A stretch of DNA of 18,559 nt, from assembly GCA_003694825.1 (NCBI GenBank), contig RFJS01000298.1, positions 1-18,559 on the forward strand, read 5' to 3'. The position numbers and the translations under genes were made by a program. Position 1 is the stretch's first letter; every line of letters begins with the position of its first letter. Origin of the DNA: Verrucomicrobiota bacterium (GTDB lineage Bacteria > Verrucomicrobiota > Verrucomicrobiia > Opitutales > Opitutaceae). A model generated the notes under the pieces. It had not been told where the DNA came from and did not search any database. It was given only the letters and a program-made list of their open reading frames with translations. Positions 1 to 7,430 of this stretch are shown here, piece by piece.

Positions 1-200
1 TCGCCGAAGTCGGCCTGGCCGAGCTGGGTGACCCGGTAGAGCGTCCAGGCGGTGCCCAGGCCCATGGTGACGAAGGCGGCGCGGCGCGAGCGCGGGAAAC
101 GCCGCGCGATCGCTCCGACGGCGGGGCCGTTCCAGAGCAGGAGCCCGGCGCAGCCGAGCAGCACGAGGCCGGTGAGGAACGTTGCGGTGAAGAGGGTCAT
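1..200 (-). CDS. Small membrane protein, 5' part only (runs off the left edge)
   Basis: The reading frame starts at ATG 198-200 on the minus strand and stays open to the window edge, giving about 66 residues. The N-terminus (MTLFTATFLTGLVLLGCAGL) is one hydrophobic helix. It is followed by a basic loop (RRFPRSRRA) and a second moderately hydrophobic segment (FVTMGLGTAWTLYRV), so a two-or-more-helix inner-membrane protein is likely. The start overlaps the stop of the upstream four-helix-bundle gene in an ATGA arrangement, which suggests coupled translation behind miaB. I see no Shine-Dalgarno sequence at normal spacing; the nearest purine-rich stretch (AAGGAG) is about 25 nt upstream, inside the left inverted repeat. 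I do not recognise a family and no function is offered. The frame is too short and truncated to exclude other readings, but the codon pattern and hydrophobicity look real. Confidence 0.6.
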   Translation of the reverse strand, partial: MTLFTATFLTGLVLLGCAGLLLWNGPAVGAIARRFPRSRRAAFVTMGLGTAWTLYRVTQLGQADFG

Positions 201-649
201 GGGCGGATCGAATCCTGTTTCTTATCTCCTTCTCTTGTTTCCTTATCTCCGAATTCGGCCAATCCATAACCTTCCGCATCCTCGCCGATCTTCGTCGAAA
301 AGTGCGAAATCAGACCCGAGATCATTGCAACGGCTTCGTGCAGGATTGCTTTCCCTTCTCGGGCTCGTTCCCGGGTAATCAGATTCTTTGCGACGAAAAC
401 ATCGAGGCACGCGGCACACTCTACAGCCGATCCCCGGGCGATATCGAAAAACCGACGTCTGTCAGCGGCCGACCTCTTTCCGTTTCCCTCTGCAAGGTTA
501 AGTAGGATGCTCGTAGATGCCCGGTCTAGTTGTTCTTTCGCCGCGGATCTTCCTGTGATCTCTTGATTCACTCCCTCAACCCAGGCCACGAACTCGATCG
601 CCCTTTGGTAGGCCGTCAGCTTTTCATGATGGAAATGAGGCGAAGTCAT
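197..649 (-). CDS. Four-helix-bundle protein, S23 / 23S rRNA-intervening-sequence family
   Basis: This 150-residue protein belongs to the S23/IVS-encoded four-helix-bundle family (related to Avd of diversity-generating retroelements). Visible family features are the N-terminal block HHEKLTAYQRAIEFVAWVE, then LDRASTSILLNLAEGNGKRS, RRFFDIARGSAVECAACLD and a final helix LHEAVAMISGLISHFS. The molecular role of the family is not settled; relatives form basic pentameric barrels that bind nucleic acid. The gene is clearly lower in G+C than its neighbours. The last residues (GDKETREGDKKQDSIRP) are encoded by a purine-rich terminal repeat rather than by the conserved fold. The start at 649 is chosen because family homology begins directly after it; there is no Shine-Dalgarno sequence, and the upstream bases are pyrimidine-rich (CTCTCCTCTTCA). 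It lies 51 nt after miaB and its stop overlaps the next start. It looks like a recent insertion into a miaB operon. Confidence 0.9.
   Translation of the reverse strand: MTSPHFHHEKLTAYQRAIEFVAWVEGVNQEITGRSAAKEQLDRASTSILLNLAEGNGKRSAADRRRFFDIARGSAVECAACLDVFVAKNLITRERAREGKAILHEAVAMISGLISHFSTKIGEDAEGYGLAEFGDKETREGDKKQDSIRP
212..250 (+). repeat. Left arm of inverted repeat flanking the four-helix-bundle gene
   Basis: This 39-bp arm starts ATCCTGTTTCTTATCTCCT at its outer end. It matches the reverse complement of 656-694 without gaps at 32 of 39 positions by hand alignment, including 18 of the first 19. Read on the minus strand it contains two copies of a motif close to GGAGATAAG(G)AAACA. The arm lies inside the 3' end of the four-helix-bundle coding sequence and encodes its GDKETREGDKKQD tail. 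No similarity continues outside position 212. Confidence 0.85.
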
Positions 650-655
650 TGAAGA

Positions 656-694
656 GGAGAGAAAGACACAGGATCAGGAGACAAGAAACAGGAT
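656..694 (-). repeat. Right arm of inverted repeat flanking the four-helix-bundle gene
   Basis: This 39-bp arm is the reverse-complement partner of 212-250. On the plus strand it reads as two units, GGAGAGAAAGACACAGGAT (656-674) and GGAGACAAGAAACAGGAT (677-694). Its inner end is 6 nt upstream of the start codon at 649, and its outer end is 6 nt after the miaB stop (701-703). In the transcript this arm would be pyrimidine-rich and could pair with the purine-rich left arm, closing the whole gene into a long stem-loop. Confidence 0.85.
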
Positions 695-700
695 AGGTTC

Positions 701-2047
701 TTACACCACCGCCCCCACCAGACTGCTCGCTGAGGCCCGTTCGATTCGCACGTTGACGAGTTCGCCGATAAGGCGCTCGTGGCCCTCGAAGTGGACGGTG
801 CGGTTGCCGGGGGTGCGGCCGGTGAAGCGCAGGCCTTTTTTGTCCGGGCCTTCGACGAGCACTTCCTGGATGGTGCCGACGAGGCTCTGATTGCGGCGGA
901 GGGACTGGCGGTGCAGCAGGTCGAGCAGGATCTGGTTGCGGCGTTCCTTTTCTTCGGCGGGGAGCTGGTCGGGCAGCGTGGCGGCGGGCGTGCCGGTGCG
1001 GATGCTGTATTTGAAGATGAAGGCCATGTCGTAGCCGACACGCTCGAAGAGATCGCGGGTCTGCTCGAAGTCCTCCTCGGTTTCGCCGGGGAAGCCAACG
1101 ATGATGTCGGTGGAGAAATACATGTCGGGCACGGCGGCGCGCAGGTCGTCGACGATGCGCAGGTAGGCCTCGCGGGTGTAGGGCCGGTTCATGGCCCGGA
1201 GGATGCGGTTGGAGCCCGACTGGACAGGGAGATGCACGTAGGGACAGAGCTTGGGCAGGTCGCGGAAGGCCTCGACGAGATCCTGTTTGAAGCCGCGCGG
1301 ATGCGGCGAGGTGAAGCGGATGCGGGCGATCCCGGGCACCTCGTGGATGGCTTCGATGAGCTGCACGAAGGGGCTCTTGCCGTTTTTGAAGGGGATTTCG
1401 CGGCGGCCGTAGCTGGTGACGATCTGGCCCAGCAGGGTGATTTCCCGGGTGCCGGCGGCGGCAAGCTCCTCGACCTCGGCGACGATGTCCTCGATGGGGC
1501 GGCAGCGCTCCTCGCCGCGCGTCTTCGGGACGATGCAGAAGGTGCAGGCCATGTTGCAGCCCTGCATGATGGAGACGAACGCGGAGACCTTGCGGCGGTC
1601 GGCGGGCAGGTGGTCGCGGATGGTGTTTTGCGAACCGGCCTCCTCTTCGAGGTCGATCACCGTGGAGGGGCGGGGGCCCTGGGCCTGGAGGGTGGCGATG
1701 ATGTTGTCGAGGTGATCGGGGACCTGGTGAAATTTCTGAGTGCCGACGAGCAGGTCGAGGTCGGGCAGGCGGTCGAGGAGGTCAGCGCCGCGGTTCTGGG
1801 CCATGCAGCCCATGATGCCGAGGACGAGGTCGGGCTTTTCCCGTTTGCGGGCGGCGATGTAGCCGGCTTTGCCGATGGCCTTCTGCTCGGCCTGGTCGCG
1901 GACGCTGCAGGTGTTGAGCAGGATGATGTCGGCGCTGTGTTCGGAGTCGACGATCGTGTAGCCGCGGTTGCGCAACATGGCGGCAACGGCCTCGGAGTCG
2001 CGCTCGTTCATCTGACAGCCGTAGGTTTTGATGTAGACGCGGTTCAT
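701..2047 (-). CDS. miaB: tRNA-2-methylthio-N6-dimethylallyladenosine synthase MiaB
   Basis: MiaB is the cytoplasmic radical-SAM methylthiotransferase that converts i6A-37 to ms2i6A-37 in tRNAs reading UNN codons. The 448-residue length is normal. The N-terminal UPF0004 domain carries the three cysteines of the auxiliary 4Fe-4S cluster (C11 in YGCQMN, C47 in NTCSVRD, C81 in MGCMAQN). The radical-SAM core has the CxxxCxxC motif CNMACTFC (C164, C168, C171). Further core motifs are GQIVTSYGR, PHPRGF, HLPVQSGSNRIL and DIIVGFPGET. A C-terminal TRAM domain spans about 385-445 (EVLVEGPDKKGLRFTGRT). The start at 2047 gives the family N-terminus MNRVYIKTYGCQMNERDSE; no clear Shine-Dalgarno sequence precedes it. 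The gene heads a minus-strand group with the four-helix-bundle gene and the membrane protein. MtaB/RimO paralogues are less likely because the CQMN-RDSE signature and the length fit MiaB. Confidence 0.97.
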   Translation of the reverse strand: MNRVYIKTYGCQMNERDSEAVAAMLRNRGYTIVDSEHSADIILLNTCSVRDQAEQKAIGKAGYIAARKREKPDLVLGIMGCMAQNRGADLLDRLPDLDLLVGTQKFHQVPDHLDNIIATLQAQGPRPSTVIDLEEEAGSQNTIRDHLPADRRKVSAFVSIMQGCNMACTFCIVPKTRGEERCRPIEDIVAEVEELAAAGTREITLLGQIVTSYGRREIPFKNGKSPFVQLIEAIHEVPGIARIRFTSPHPRGFKQDLVEAFRDLPKLCPYVHLPVQSGSNRILRAMNRPYTREAYLRIVDDLRAAVPDMYFSTDIIVGFPGETEEDFEQTRDLFERVGYDMAFIFKYSIRTGTPAATLPDQLPAEEKERRNQILLDLLHRQSLRRNQSLVGTIQEVLVEGPDKKGLRFTGRTPGNRTVHFEGHERLIGELVNVRIERASASSLVGAVV

Positions 2048-2227
2048 GCGGCGACGCGGGCCCTGTGAAGGGAGGAATGGTTCATCGGTTGGATCGGAAC
2101 AGGCTCCCGACGGGGCCGGGACAGCGCCCGGCGGCGGGAGGACCGTTACCGATGCAAGAGGCCCCGCGGCGGGTCAACACGGGAAAGGGCGGGCGGAGCG
2201 GCGGGGAGGAGCCGGGCCGCGGTCGAG

Positions 2228-2773
2228 CTACTCGCCGGAAAGCGGCTCGTCGTGCATGGCCATGTAGTAGAAGCGGATCATGTTGGTGACGGCTTCTTCG
2301 GCGGCGGGTCGATAGTCCTCCTCGACGAGTTCGCGACGCATGCGCGGGCGCGTGTCCTGCCCGCGAAAGACGCCCATGTCGAAGACTCCGTCCTCGACGA
2401 GAAGGCGGGCCTGGATGTGGCAGTCGACCACGATCGAGGTGTCGAGACTCATCGGGGAGACTTCCCAGCGCTGCAGGATGATTTCGAGCCGTTGCGTGGC
2501 CGGCGGGACGCTGCCGCCTGCCCGCTCGAAGGTGATTTCTCCGGTGATGCCGGCCATGTGGAGGCGGCTTTCGAGAACCCCGGTGAGGGCGATAAAGCGT
2601 TCCTGCTCGTAGGCCGGGGCCGTCCACGCGTCGTCGGCGCGAGGGAAGACCTGATCGTAGATCACGACTTGCAGGGGGCCGGCCGGATCGAAGGGGACGG
2701 GCAGCCGCGCCGGTGCGACGATGGGGAGAGCGAGGAGGCAGAGGGCGAAAAGCAGGGGGACGCGCAGCAGCAT
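2228..2773 (-). CDS. Exported protein of unknown function
   Basis: The 181-residue protein starts with a typical signal peptide (MLLRVPLLFALCLLALPIVA, probable cleavage near APA-RLPV). The start at 2773 is chosen for this reason. A longer frame opens at a GTG (2869) but would put 32 non-hydrophobic residues before the signal peptide and overlap the upstream gene. The mature part contains a predicted alpha/beta region (LQVVIYDQVFPRADDAWTA, LEIILQRWEVSPMSLDTSIV, CHIQARLLVEDGVFDMGVF) and an acidic C-terminal helix. I do not recognise a family. It lies 82 nt after the lipoprotein gene on the same strand, so the two exported proteins may be co-expressed. The 180 bp between this gene's stop and the miaB start hold no feature I can support. 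Confidence 0.7.
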   Translation of the reverse strand: MLLRVPLLFALCLLALPIVAPARLPVPFDPAGPLQVVIYDQVFPRADDAWTAPAYEQERFIALTGVLESRLHMAGITGEITFERAGGSVPPATQRLEIILQRWEVSPMSLDTSIVVDCHIQARLLVEDGVFDMGVFRGQDTRPRMRRELVEEDYRPAAEEAVTNMIRFYYMAMHDEPLSGE

Positions 2774-2855
2774 GGGAGGGCGGAGGGTTCGACCGGCAGT
2801 CTTGTCGGGGATGCCCGGCGAGACAAGCCCGCGCGTCCCCCGGCGCAGGGTGCGA

Positions 2856-3986
2856 TCAGGCGTCGCCACCCTGCGCGGCGAGCAGGGCGGTGACGATTTC
2901 GTTGGCGAAGAGAGTCATGGCCTCGAGGTCGGCCTCGGTGGGCACATCGACGCCGTCGCCGGCGAGCGTGATGCCGATCCGCACGCGATCGGTCATGCCC
3001 GGTGCGGTGGCGTCGAAGTCGACCGTCTCGAAGCGGTCGAGCCAGCGGTAGAGCCGGGCAAGCTGTTCTTCGCTGATGGCCAGCCGGGCGACGAGGCGGT
3101 CCTCGCCGGAACGGCACGACCATGCCGTGGCGATTCCCGTGCGGCTGACCGCCACGCGGTCGCAGTTGCCCTGGCCGCGCACGCCGCGCCGCGACCAGAT
3201 GAAGGCCCGGTCGGACGCGGGCTCGGTGAGGCCGAGATCGGCTTCCCGCCACACCATGTGCGCCCACTCGGCGATGAGGCGCTGCACCGTGGGCGTGGCT
3301 TCAGCCTCCCCCACCCCGGCGAAGACGATCTCGCCCGCGGGGGTGCGCGCTTCGAAGGGGCCATAGGTGGCGAGAAACTGCTGCAGGTCGTGGGCGCGGT
3401 CGGGGACGCCCAGGGCCGTGTCGATGAGCGGCCCGCCCCGGCGGCCGAAGGCGATCCGCCGGGTGCCGATGATGAGCATGTGAAACGAGCGGGCGTCCCG
3501 CCAGGTAACGAGGGGCTCCCCCACTTCGGGCCGGGGCGCGAGCGCGAGGCGCACGCGACGACCGTCCAGATCGGTTCGGTAGTCGTAGCGATGTCCCTCG
3601 GCGAGGAGGCTGACGGCATAGCCGGGGACGATCATCTGGCCGCAGATCTCGCCATCGGCGGGCAGCCCGAGGCACGTGTTGGGCCATTCGGCGGGGGCGA
3701 CGGAGAGGACCTGGATCGATTCGGCGGGAATGCGCAGATGGCGCGCCAGTTGTTCGATGGCGGGGCGGGCGGCGGCAACGTCTTCTCTGGCCGGCGGTCG
3801 GGGCGCGGCCCGGCGGGGTGTCGCCGGAGCGGCCGGAGCCGCGGTGGCGGGATCGGGAGTGAGGGGCGAGGGCGGAGCCGCCGGAGCCGCGGATGTTTCG
3901 GACCGGTGTGGCCGGGTGGTGGCACAGCCGGCGGCGAGCAGGGCGATCAAAAGGAGTTGTGAAATGCAGAAGAGAGACCGGGCCAT
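2856..3986 (-). CDS. Probable lipoprotein of unknown function with a WPNTCLG-type domain
   Basis: The 376-residue protein begins with a lipoprotein-like signal (SQLLLIALLAAGC, acylated Cys expected at 21), then an Ala/Pro-rich linker to about residue 70. Residues about 75-145 form a compact domain with W101-P-N-T-C-L-G, C115 and VPGYAV...YDYRTDLDG. As I recall, this WP-x-x-CLG / C / PGY / YRTD pattern recurs in hypothetical exported proteins of Cyanobacteria and Chloroflexi; the two cysteines could form a disulfide. The remaining 230 residues (FHMLIIGTRRIAFGRRGG, MVWREADLGLTEPASDRAFIWSRRGVRG, VDFDATAPGMTDRVRIGITL) form one or two further domains I cannot name. The start at ATG 3986 is 60 bp from the divergent esterase start, so both promoters must lie in or near that gap; a weak minus-strand TTGACC lies at 4020-4025. 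Envelope location is well supported; the function is unknown. Confidence 0.75.
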   Translation of the reverse strand: MARSLFCISQLLLIALLAAGCATTRPHRSETSAAPAAPPSPLTPDPATAAPAAPATPRRAAPRPPAREDVAAARPAIEQLARHLRIPAESIQVLSVAPAEWPNTCLGLPADGEICGQMIVPGYAVSLLAEGHRYDYRTDLDGRRVRLALAPRPEVGEPLVTWRDARSFHMLIIGTRRIAFGRRGGPLIDTALGVPDRAHDLQQFLATYGPFEARTPAGEIVFAGVGEAEATPTVQRLIAEWAHMVWREADLGLTEPASDRAFIWSRRGVRGQGNCDRVAVSRTGIATAWSCRSGEDRLVARLAISEEQLARLYRWLDRFETVDFDATAPGMTDRVRIGITLAGDGVDVPTEADLEAMTLFANEIVTALLAAQGGDA

Positions 3987-4046
3987 CCGGGGTTCACCGC
4001 TATTTGTTCCTCAACCCGGGGTCAAGATGGGCGACAATTCACCGAT

Positions 4047-5672
4047 ATGAGCGAGCCACTTCTCCCACGGATGACCCCCATGATCGGGCGCATGGCCCGG
4101 AGCATGATCCGCATGGCCGGCCGGCGCCGTTTCCTGCGTGTGAGCCTGGCGCTGTCTGCCGTCCTGAGCCTGGCGCTCGGTTCGACGGCTCATGCCGCGC
4201 CGCGGCTGCCCGCGGTTTTTGGCGATGGCATGGTCATACAGCGCGATGTGCCGATCCCGGTCTGGGGATGGGCCTCGCCGGGCGAAACCGTCACGGTGAG
4301 TTTCAAGGGGCGCACCGAGACCGATATCGTCGACGAGGACGGCCGCTGGGAAGTGACGCTCGGCGCGCTGCCCGCGGATGAGATCTCCGCCGACCTCGTC
4401 GTCTCGACGGGCGAAGGAAAGGACAAGATCGTGGTGACCAATGTCGTGGTGGGCGACGTGTGGCTGGCTTCCGGACAGTCCAACATGGCCTGGACCGTGG
4501 AGCGCTCGGCCAACGCCGAGGAGGAGATCGACGCCGCCCGCTACCCGCTCATCCGCGAGATGGCCGTGGCCCGGAGAACGGCCACCGAGCCGCAGGAGGA
4601 AACGGAGGCGACCTGGGTGGTGTGCAGCCCCGAGACAGCCGGAAAGTTCTCGGCGGTCGGCTACTATTTCGCCCGCAAGCTGTTTCGCGAACTGGACGTG
4701 CCGATCGGCATCATCAACAGCACGTGGGGGGGCACGCCGGTTGAGGCATGGACGCGGCGCGACGCGCTGGCCCGCGACCGGCGGTTGATGGACATCTTTG
4801 TGCGCTGGGAGGCGATTCTCGGCGAGTTTCCCGATGCGCTGGAGCGCTACTACCAGGCGGTGAAGGACTGGGAGGAGAAAAAGCAGCTGGCGGCCTCGCT
4901 CGGCTCCGAGTTCAACGTGCCGAAACCGCGTCCGCCGCGCGGGCCGAAACACCAGCACCGGCCCGGCAACCTCTACAACGCCATGATCAATCCGCTCACA
5001 CGCGTGCCGATCAAGGGCGTGATCTGGTATCAGGGCGAGTCCAACGCCTGGAACCCCGAGGAGTATGCCGTCTCCTTCCCGGTCATGATCCGCGACTGGC
5101 GCGCTCGCTGGGCGCAGAGCGAGCTGCCGTTCTACTTCGTGCAGCTCGCCAGCTTCGCCCCTGAGGGCCAGGCCGAGGACGGCGACTGGCCATGGCTCCG
5201 CGAAGCCCAGACCGCGGCGCTGAATCTTCCGGATACCGGCATGGCCGTGACCATCGACATCGGCGAACGCGACGACATCCATCCGCGCAACAAGCAGGAT
5301 GTCGGCGATCGCCTCGCCCGGCTGGCGCTGGCGAAGACCTATGGCCGCCAGATCGAGTATTCCGGGCCCACCTACAAGTCCATGCGGGTGCGCCGCGGAG
5401 TGGTCGAGCTCACCTTCGAGCACGTGGCCGGCGGGCTCGCGGCGTTCGGCTCGGATGTGGAAGGCTTCGAGATCGCCGGCGAGGATCGCGTGTTCTACCC
5501 GGCGCGGGCCCGCATCGAGGACAACAAGGTCTACCTGTCGAACAGCCAGGTGAGCGAACCGGTGGCGGTGCGCTATGCCTGGGATAATTTCCCGAAGGCG
5601 ACGCTGACCAACAGCGAAGGTCTGCCGGCGGCGCCCTTCCGCACCGACTACTGGTCGCGGAAGAAGGAGTAG
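4047..5672 (+). CDS. Secreted sialate O-acetylesterase-like SGNH hydrolase
   Basis: The protein belongs to the 9-O-acetylesterase/SIAE-type SGNH hydrolases, which remove O-acetyl groups from sugars; in polysaccharide degraders they commonly act on plant glycans such as xylan. The catalytic Ser145 is in GQSNM, and the Asp/His pair is in DDIH (409-412). Supporting blocks are INSTWGGTPVEAW and GVIWYQGESNAW. A beta-sandwich (APRLPAVFGDGMVIQRDVP onward) is inserted before the GQSNM block, as is usual. The N-terminus has a signal peptide (RRRFLRVSLALSAVLSLALG, cleavage near AHA). The start is uncertain because in-frame ATGs lie at 4047, 4071, 4080, 4092, 4104 and 4113. ATG 4113 has GGAG (4099-4102) at 10-nt spacing and yields the cleanest signal peptide, so it may be the true start; the longest form is listed. 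The gene is monocistronic, ending at a strong terminator. Confidence 0.9.
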   Translation: MSEPLLPRMTPMIGRMARSMIRMAGRRRFLRVSLALSAVLSLALGSTAHAAPRLPAVFGDGMVIQRDVPIPVWGWASPGETVTVSFKGRTETDIVDEDGRWEVTLGALPADEISADLVVSTGEGKDKIVVTNVVVGDVWLASGQSNMAWTVERSANAEEEIDAARYPLIREMAVARRTATEPQEETEATWVVCSPETAGKFSAVGYYFARKLFRELDVPIGIINSTWGGTPVEAWTRRDALARDRRLMDIFVRWEAILGEFPDALERYYQAVKDWEEKKQLAASLGSEFNVPKPRPPRGPKHQHRPGNLYNAMINPLTRVPIKGVIWYQGESNAWNPEEYAVSFPVMIRDWRARWAQSELPFYFVQLASFAPEGQAEDGDWPWLREAQTAALNLPDTGMAVTIDIGERDDIHPRNKQDVGDRLARLALAKTYGRQIEYSGPTYKSMRVRRGVVELTFEHVAGGLAAFGSDVEGFEIAGEDRVFYPARARIEDNKVYLSNSQVSEPVAVRYAWDNFPKATLTNSEGLPAAPFRTDYWSRKKE

Positions 5673-5703
5673 CCCCGGCGGGCGGGCTTGCCTGCCTTTT
5701 CAC

Positions 5704-5739
5704 GGCCGGCCCGGGCGGCGCGCCCGGCCGGCCTTTTTT
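5704..5739 (+). terminator. Rho-independent terminator of the acetylesterase gene
   Basis: A very GC-rich hairpin (left arm 5704-5717 starting GGCCGG, loop GCG, right arm 5721-5733 ending GGCCGGCC) forms a 13-bp stem with one bulged C. Six T residues follow (5734-5739). The stem is 31 nt after the esterase stop. On the minus strand no T-run follows, so it serves the plus strand only. Confidence 0.9.
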
Positions 5740-5777
5740 CGGGTTATATCCGCCGGGCAAGGGCGCCGATGGCGCGG

Positions 5778-7430
5778 TCAGGGAATCGCGTCGCAGGCGA
5801 ACCAGTCGAAGTCGGCCGGGATCCCGGTATTGCCGGTGTCCTGGGCGCAGAGGGCGAAGTAGGCGCCGGTGAATCCCCAGTAGCCGGTTTCGATGACGCG
5901 GTCGTCGGAGACGAGGGTGGCGTCGAGGACGGGGCCGATGGGCGTCTCGGCCCCGCCGGCGGGATCGACCATGATGAATTGGAGGTCGGTGCCGAGCAGA
6001 TCGGCCCGCAGGATGAGCGGGCCGTGAGCGGCGACCGGAACGGGGTGCTCCATCGGGTGCCAGAAGCGGCCGTTGTCGGCGCAGAGGATGTTGAGGACAC
6101 GGCGCCCGCGGTCGTCGGCGGTGACGTGGAGGTAGTGGAAGTGCCGGGTGTTGTAGTAGAAGACCAGGCCGGCCTGCTGCTGCCAGGAGCGCGGCGAGAA
6201 GTCGATGGCGGCGGCGGCCCGGCAGCGGTGATGCGTGGCGCGGACGCCGGCGAGGCTCTGGTCGAAGGCGGCGTGCAGGGAATAGCGGCCGCGGAGACGC
6301 AGGTGGCCGGGGCGTTCGGTGAGGGAGAGCCATTCGGGGGCGGGTGGTTCGCGCAGGGTGTTCCACTCGGGGCCGAGGCGGGGCGCGTCGAAGTCGTCGC
6401 GGAAGCGCACGCGGTAGCCCGGCGAAGGGGCGGCGGATGTGCCGGGCGGGAGGGGGATCTCGATGGCATCTGCGGGCGTCTGGCCGCCGGTGGCGAGGCG
6501 GGGCCATTCACCCTCGGGCCAGACGAGGCGCTGCAGAGCGGTTTCGCGGCCGAGGATGCAGCGCCGGTGGGAACCGACGGGCCGGGCGCAGAGGTGCGCC
6601 AGATACCAGTTGCCATCGGGCGAACGCACGAACGAGGCATGACCGGCCTTCTGGAGCCGGGCCTCGGGTGCGTGGCTGGCCGTGAGCAGCGGGTGATGCG
6701 GGCTCACTTCGTAGGGGCCATGCAGATGGCGGGCGCGCGCGACGGTGACGGCGTGTTCCCACCCGGTGCCGCCCTCGGCGGTGACGAGGTAGTAGTAGCC
6801 GTCCTTGCGATAGAGGTGCGGGCCCTCGGTGACGCCGAGGGCGGTGCCGCGGAAAATGAGCGCGGGTTCGCCGATGAGGCGCTGTTCACGCACGGAGTAT
6901 TCCTGCAGCGCGATGCCGTGGAATGGATTGCGGCCGGGGCGGCTGTCCCAGACCTGGTTGAGGAGCCATTTGCGGCCGTCGGCGTCGTGAAAGAGCGACG
7001 GGTCGAAGCCGCTGGTGTTGAGGCGGATGGGATCGGACCAGGGGCCCTCGATGCGTTCGGCGGTGACGAGGTAGTTGGTGACGTCCTTGAACGGGCCGTG
7101 GAGGCCTTTGACATCCGAGTAGATCAGCCAGAAGCGGCCGTCGGCCCACGAGAGGCAGGGCGCCCAGACGCCGCCGGAGTCGGGGTTGCCGCGCATGCCG
7201 AGCTGGGTGCGGCGGTCGAGCGCGTAGGCCGCATGCTCCCAGTGCACGAGGTCGGTGGACCGGTGGATGCACACGCCCGGCCACCATTCGAATGTCGAGG
7301 TGGCGATGTAATAGGTGCCGTCGACGCAGACGATGGATGGGTCCGGGTGGAAGCCGGGGAGGATCGGGTTGTCGACTCGCACGGTCGCGCCGGCGGCCGC
7401 GGAGGGGCCTGAGGCGGGGCCGGTTGTCAC
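5778..7430 (-). CDS. xynB: Glycoside hydrolase family 43 beta-xylosidase (XynB type), cytoplasmic
   Basis: The protein is about 550 residues, the usual length for two-domain XynB-type GH43 enzymes, which cleave xylo-oligosaccharides (some also arabinosides) from the non-reducing end. The N-terminal five-bladed propeller carries the three catalytic acids: D30 in GFHPDPS (base), D143 in SGFDPSLFHD (pKa modulator) and E202 in GVTEGPHLY (acid). A C-terminal beta-sandwich follows (about 330-550: VRFRDDFDAPRLGPEWNTLR, QQQAGLVFYYNTRHFHYLHV). There is no signal peptide, so it acts on imported sugar. The start is the GTG at 7428-7430, which overlaps the transporter stop as GTGA. The frame stays open upstream to 8105, but that part is out-of-frame transporter sequence with no similarity to GH43. 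A second GTG at 7382 (VRVDNPIL) is an alternative start. The substrate is inferred from the subfamily and the symporter neighbour. Confidence 0.93.
   Translation of the reverse strand: MTTGPASGPSAAAGATVRVDNPILPGFHPDPSIVCVDGTYYIATSTFEWWPGVCIHRSTDLVHWEHAAYALDRRTQLGMRGNPDSGGVWAPCLSWADGRFWLIYSDVKGLHGPFKDVTNYLVTAERIEGPWSDPIRLNTSGFDPSLFHDADGRKWLLNQVWDSRPGRNPFHGIALQEYSVREQRLIGEPALIFRGTALGVTEGPHLYRKDGYYYLVTAEGGTGWEHAVTVARARHLHGPYEVSPHHPLLTASHAPEARLQKAGHASFVRSPDGNWYLAHLCARPVGSHRRCILGRETALQRLVWPEGEWPRLATGGQTPADAIEIPLPPGTSAAPSPGYRVRFRDDFDAPRLGPEWNTLREPPAPEWLSLTERPGHLRLRGRYSLHAAFDQSLAGVRATHHRCRAAAAIDFSPRSWQQQAGLVFYYNTRHFHYLHVTADDRGRRVLNILCADNGRFWHPMEHPVPVAAHGPLILRADLLGTDLQFIMVDPAGGAETPIGPVLDATLVSDDRVIETGYWGFTGAYFALCAQDTGNTGIPADFDWFACDAIP

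Larger units (their letters stand above)
212..694 (-). mobile_element. Candidate minimal mobile element: inverted repeats plus a single S23-type gene
   Basis: The unit is 483 bp: two 39-bp terminal inverted repeats enclosing almost only the four-helix-bundle gene, lower in G+C than the flanks, and placed between miaB and its downstream gene. What is seen is the repeat pair, the composition change and the placement. What is known is that S23-family genes also occur as intervening sequences in 23S rRNA, where complementary ends form a stem. That this copy moves is inference. There is no transposase, reverse transcriptase or obvious target-site duplication (flanks ...CGGATCGA and AGGTTCTT...), so it would need factors supplied elsewhere, or it may be a relic. 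Confidence 0.45.

Noticed and set aside
197..649. Diversity-generating retroelement (the four-helix-bundle protein resembles Avd)
   Set aside because: No reverse transcriptase, no template/variable repeat pair and no C-type lectin target gene in the window.
197..694. True 23S rRNA intervening sequence
   Set aside because: The flanks are the miaB coding sequence and a protein start, not rRNA.
204..702. Target-site duplication flanking the inverted repeats
   Set aside because: Bases outside the arms (GGATCGA on the left, AGGTTCT on the right) do not match as a direct repeat.
779..2068. A 429-codon plus-strand frame opposite miaB
   Set aside because: Same low-complexity composition, no motifs, and miaB on the other strand is unambiguous.
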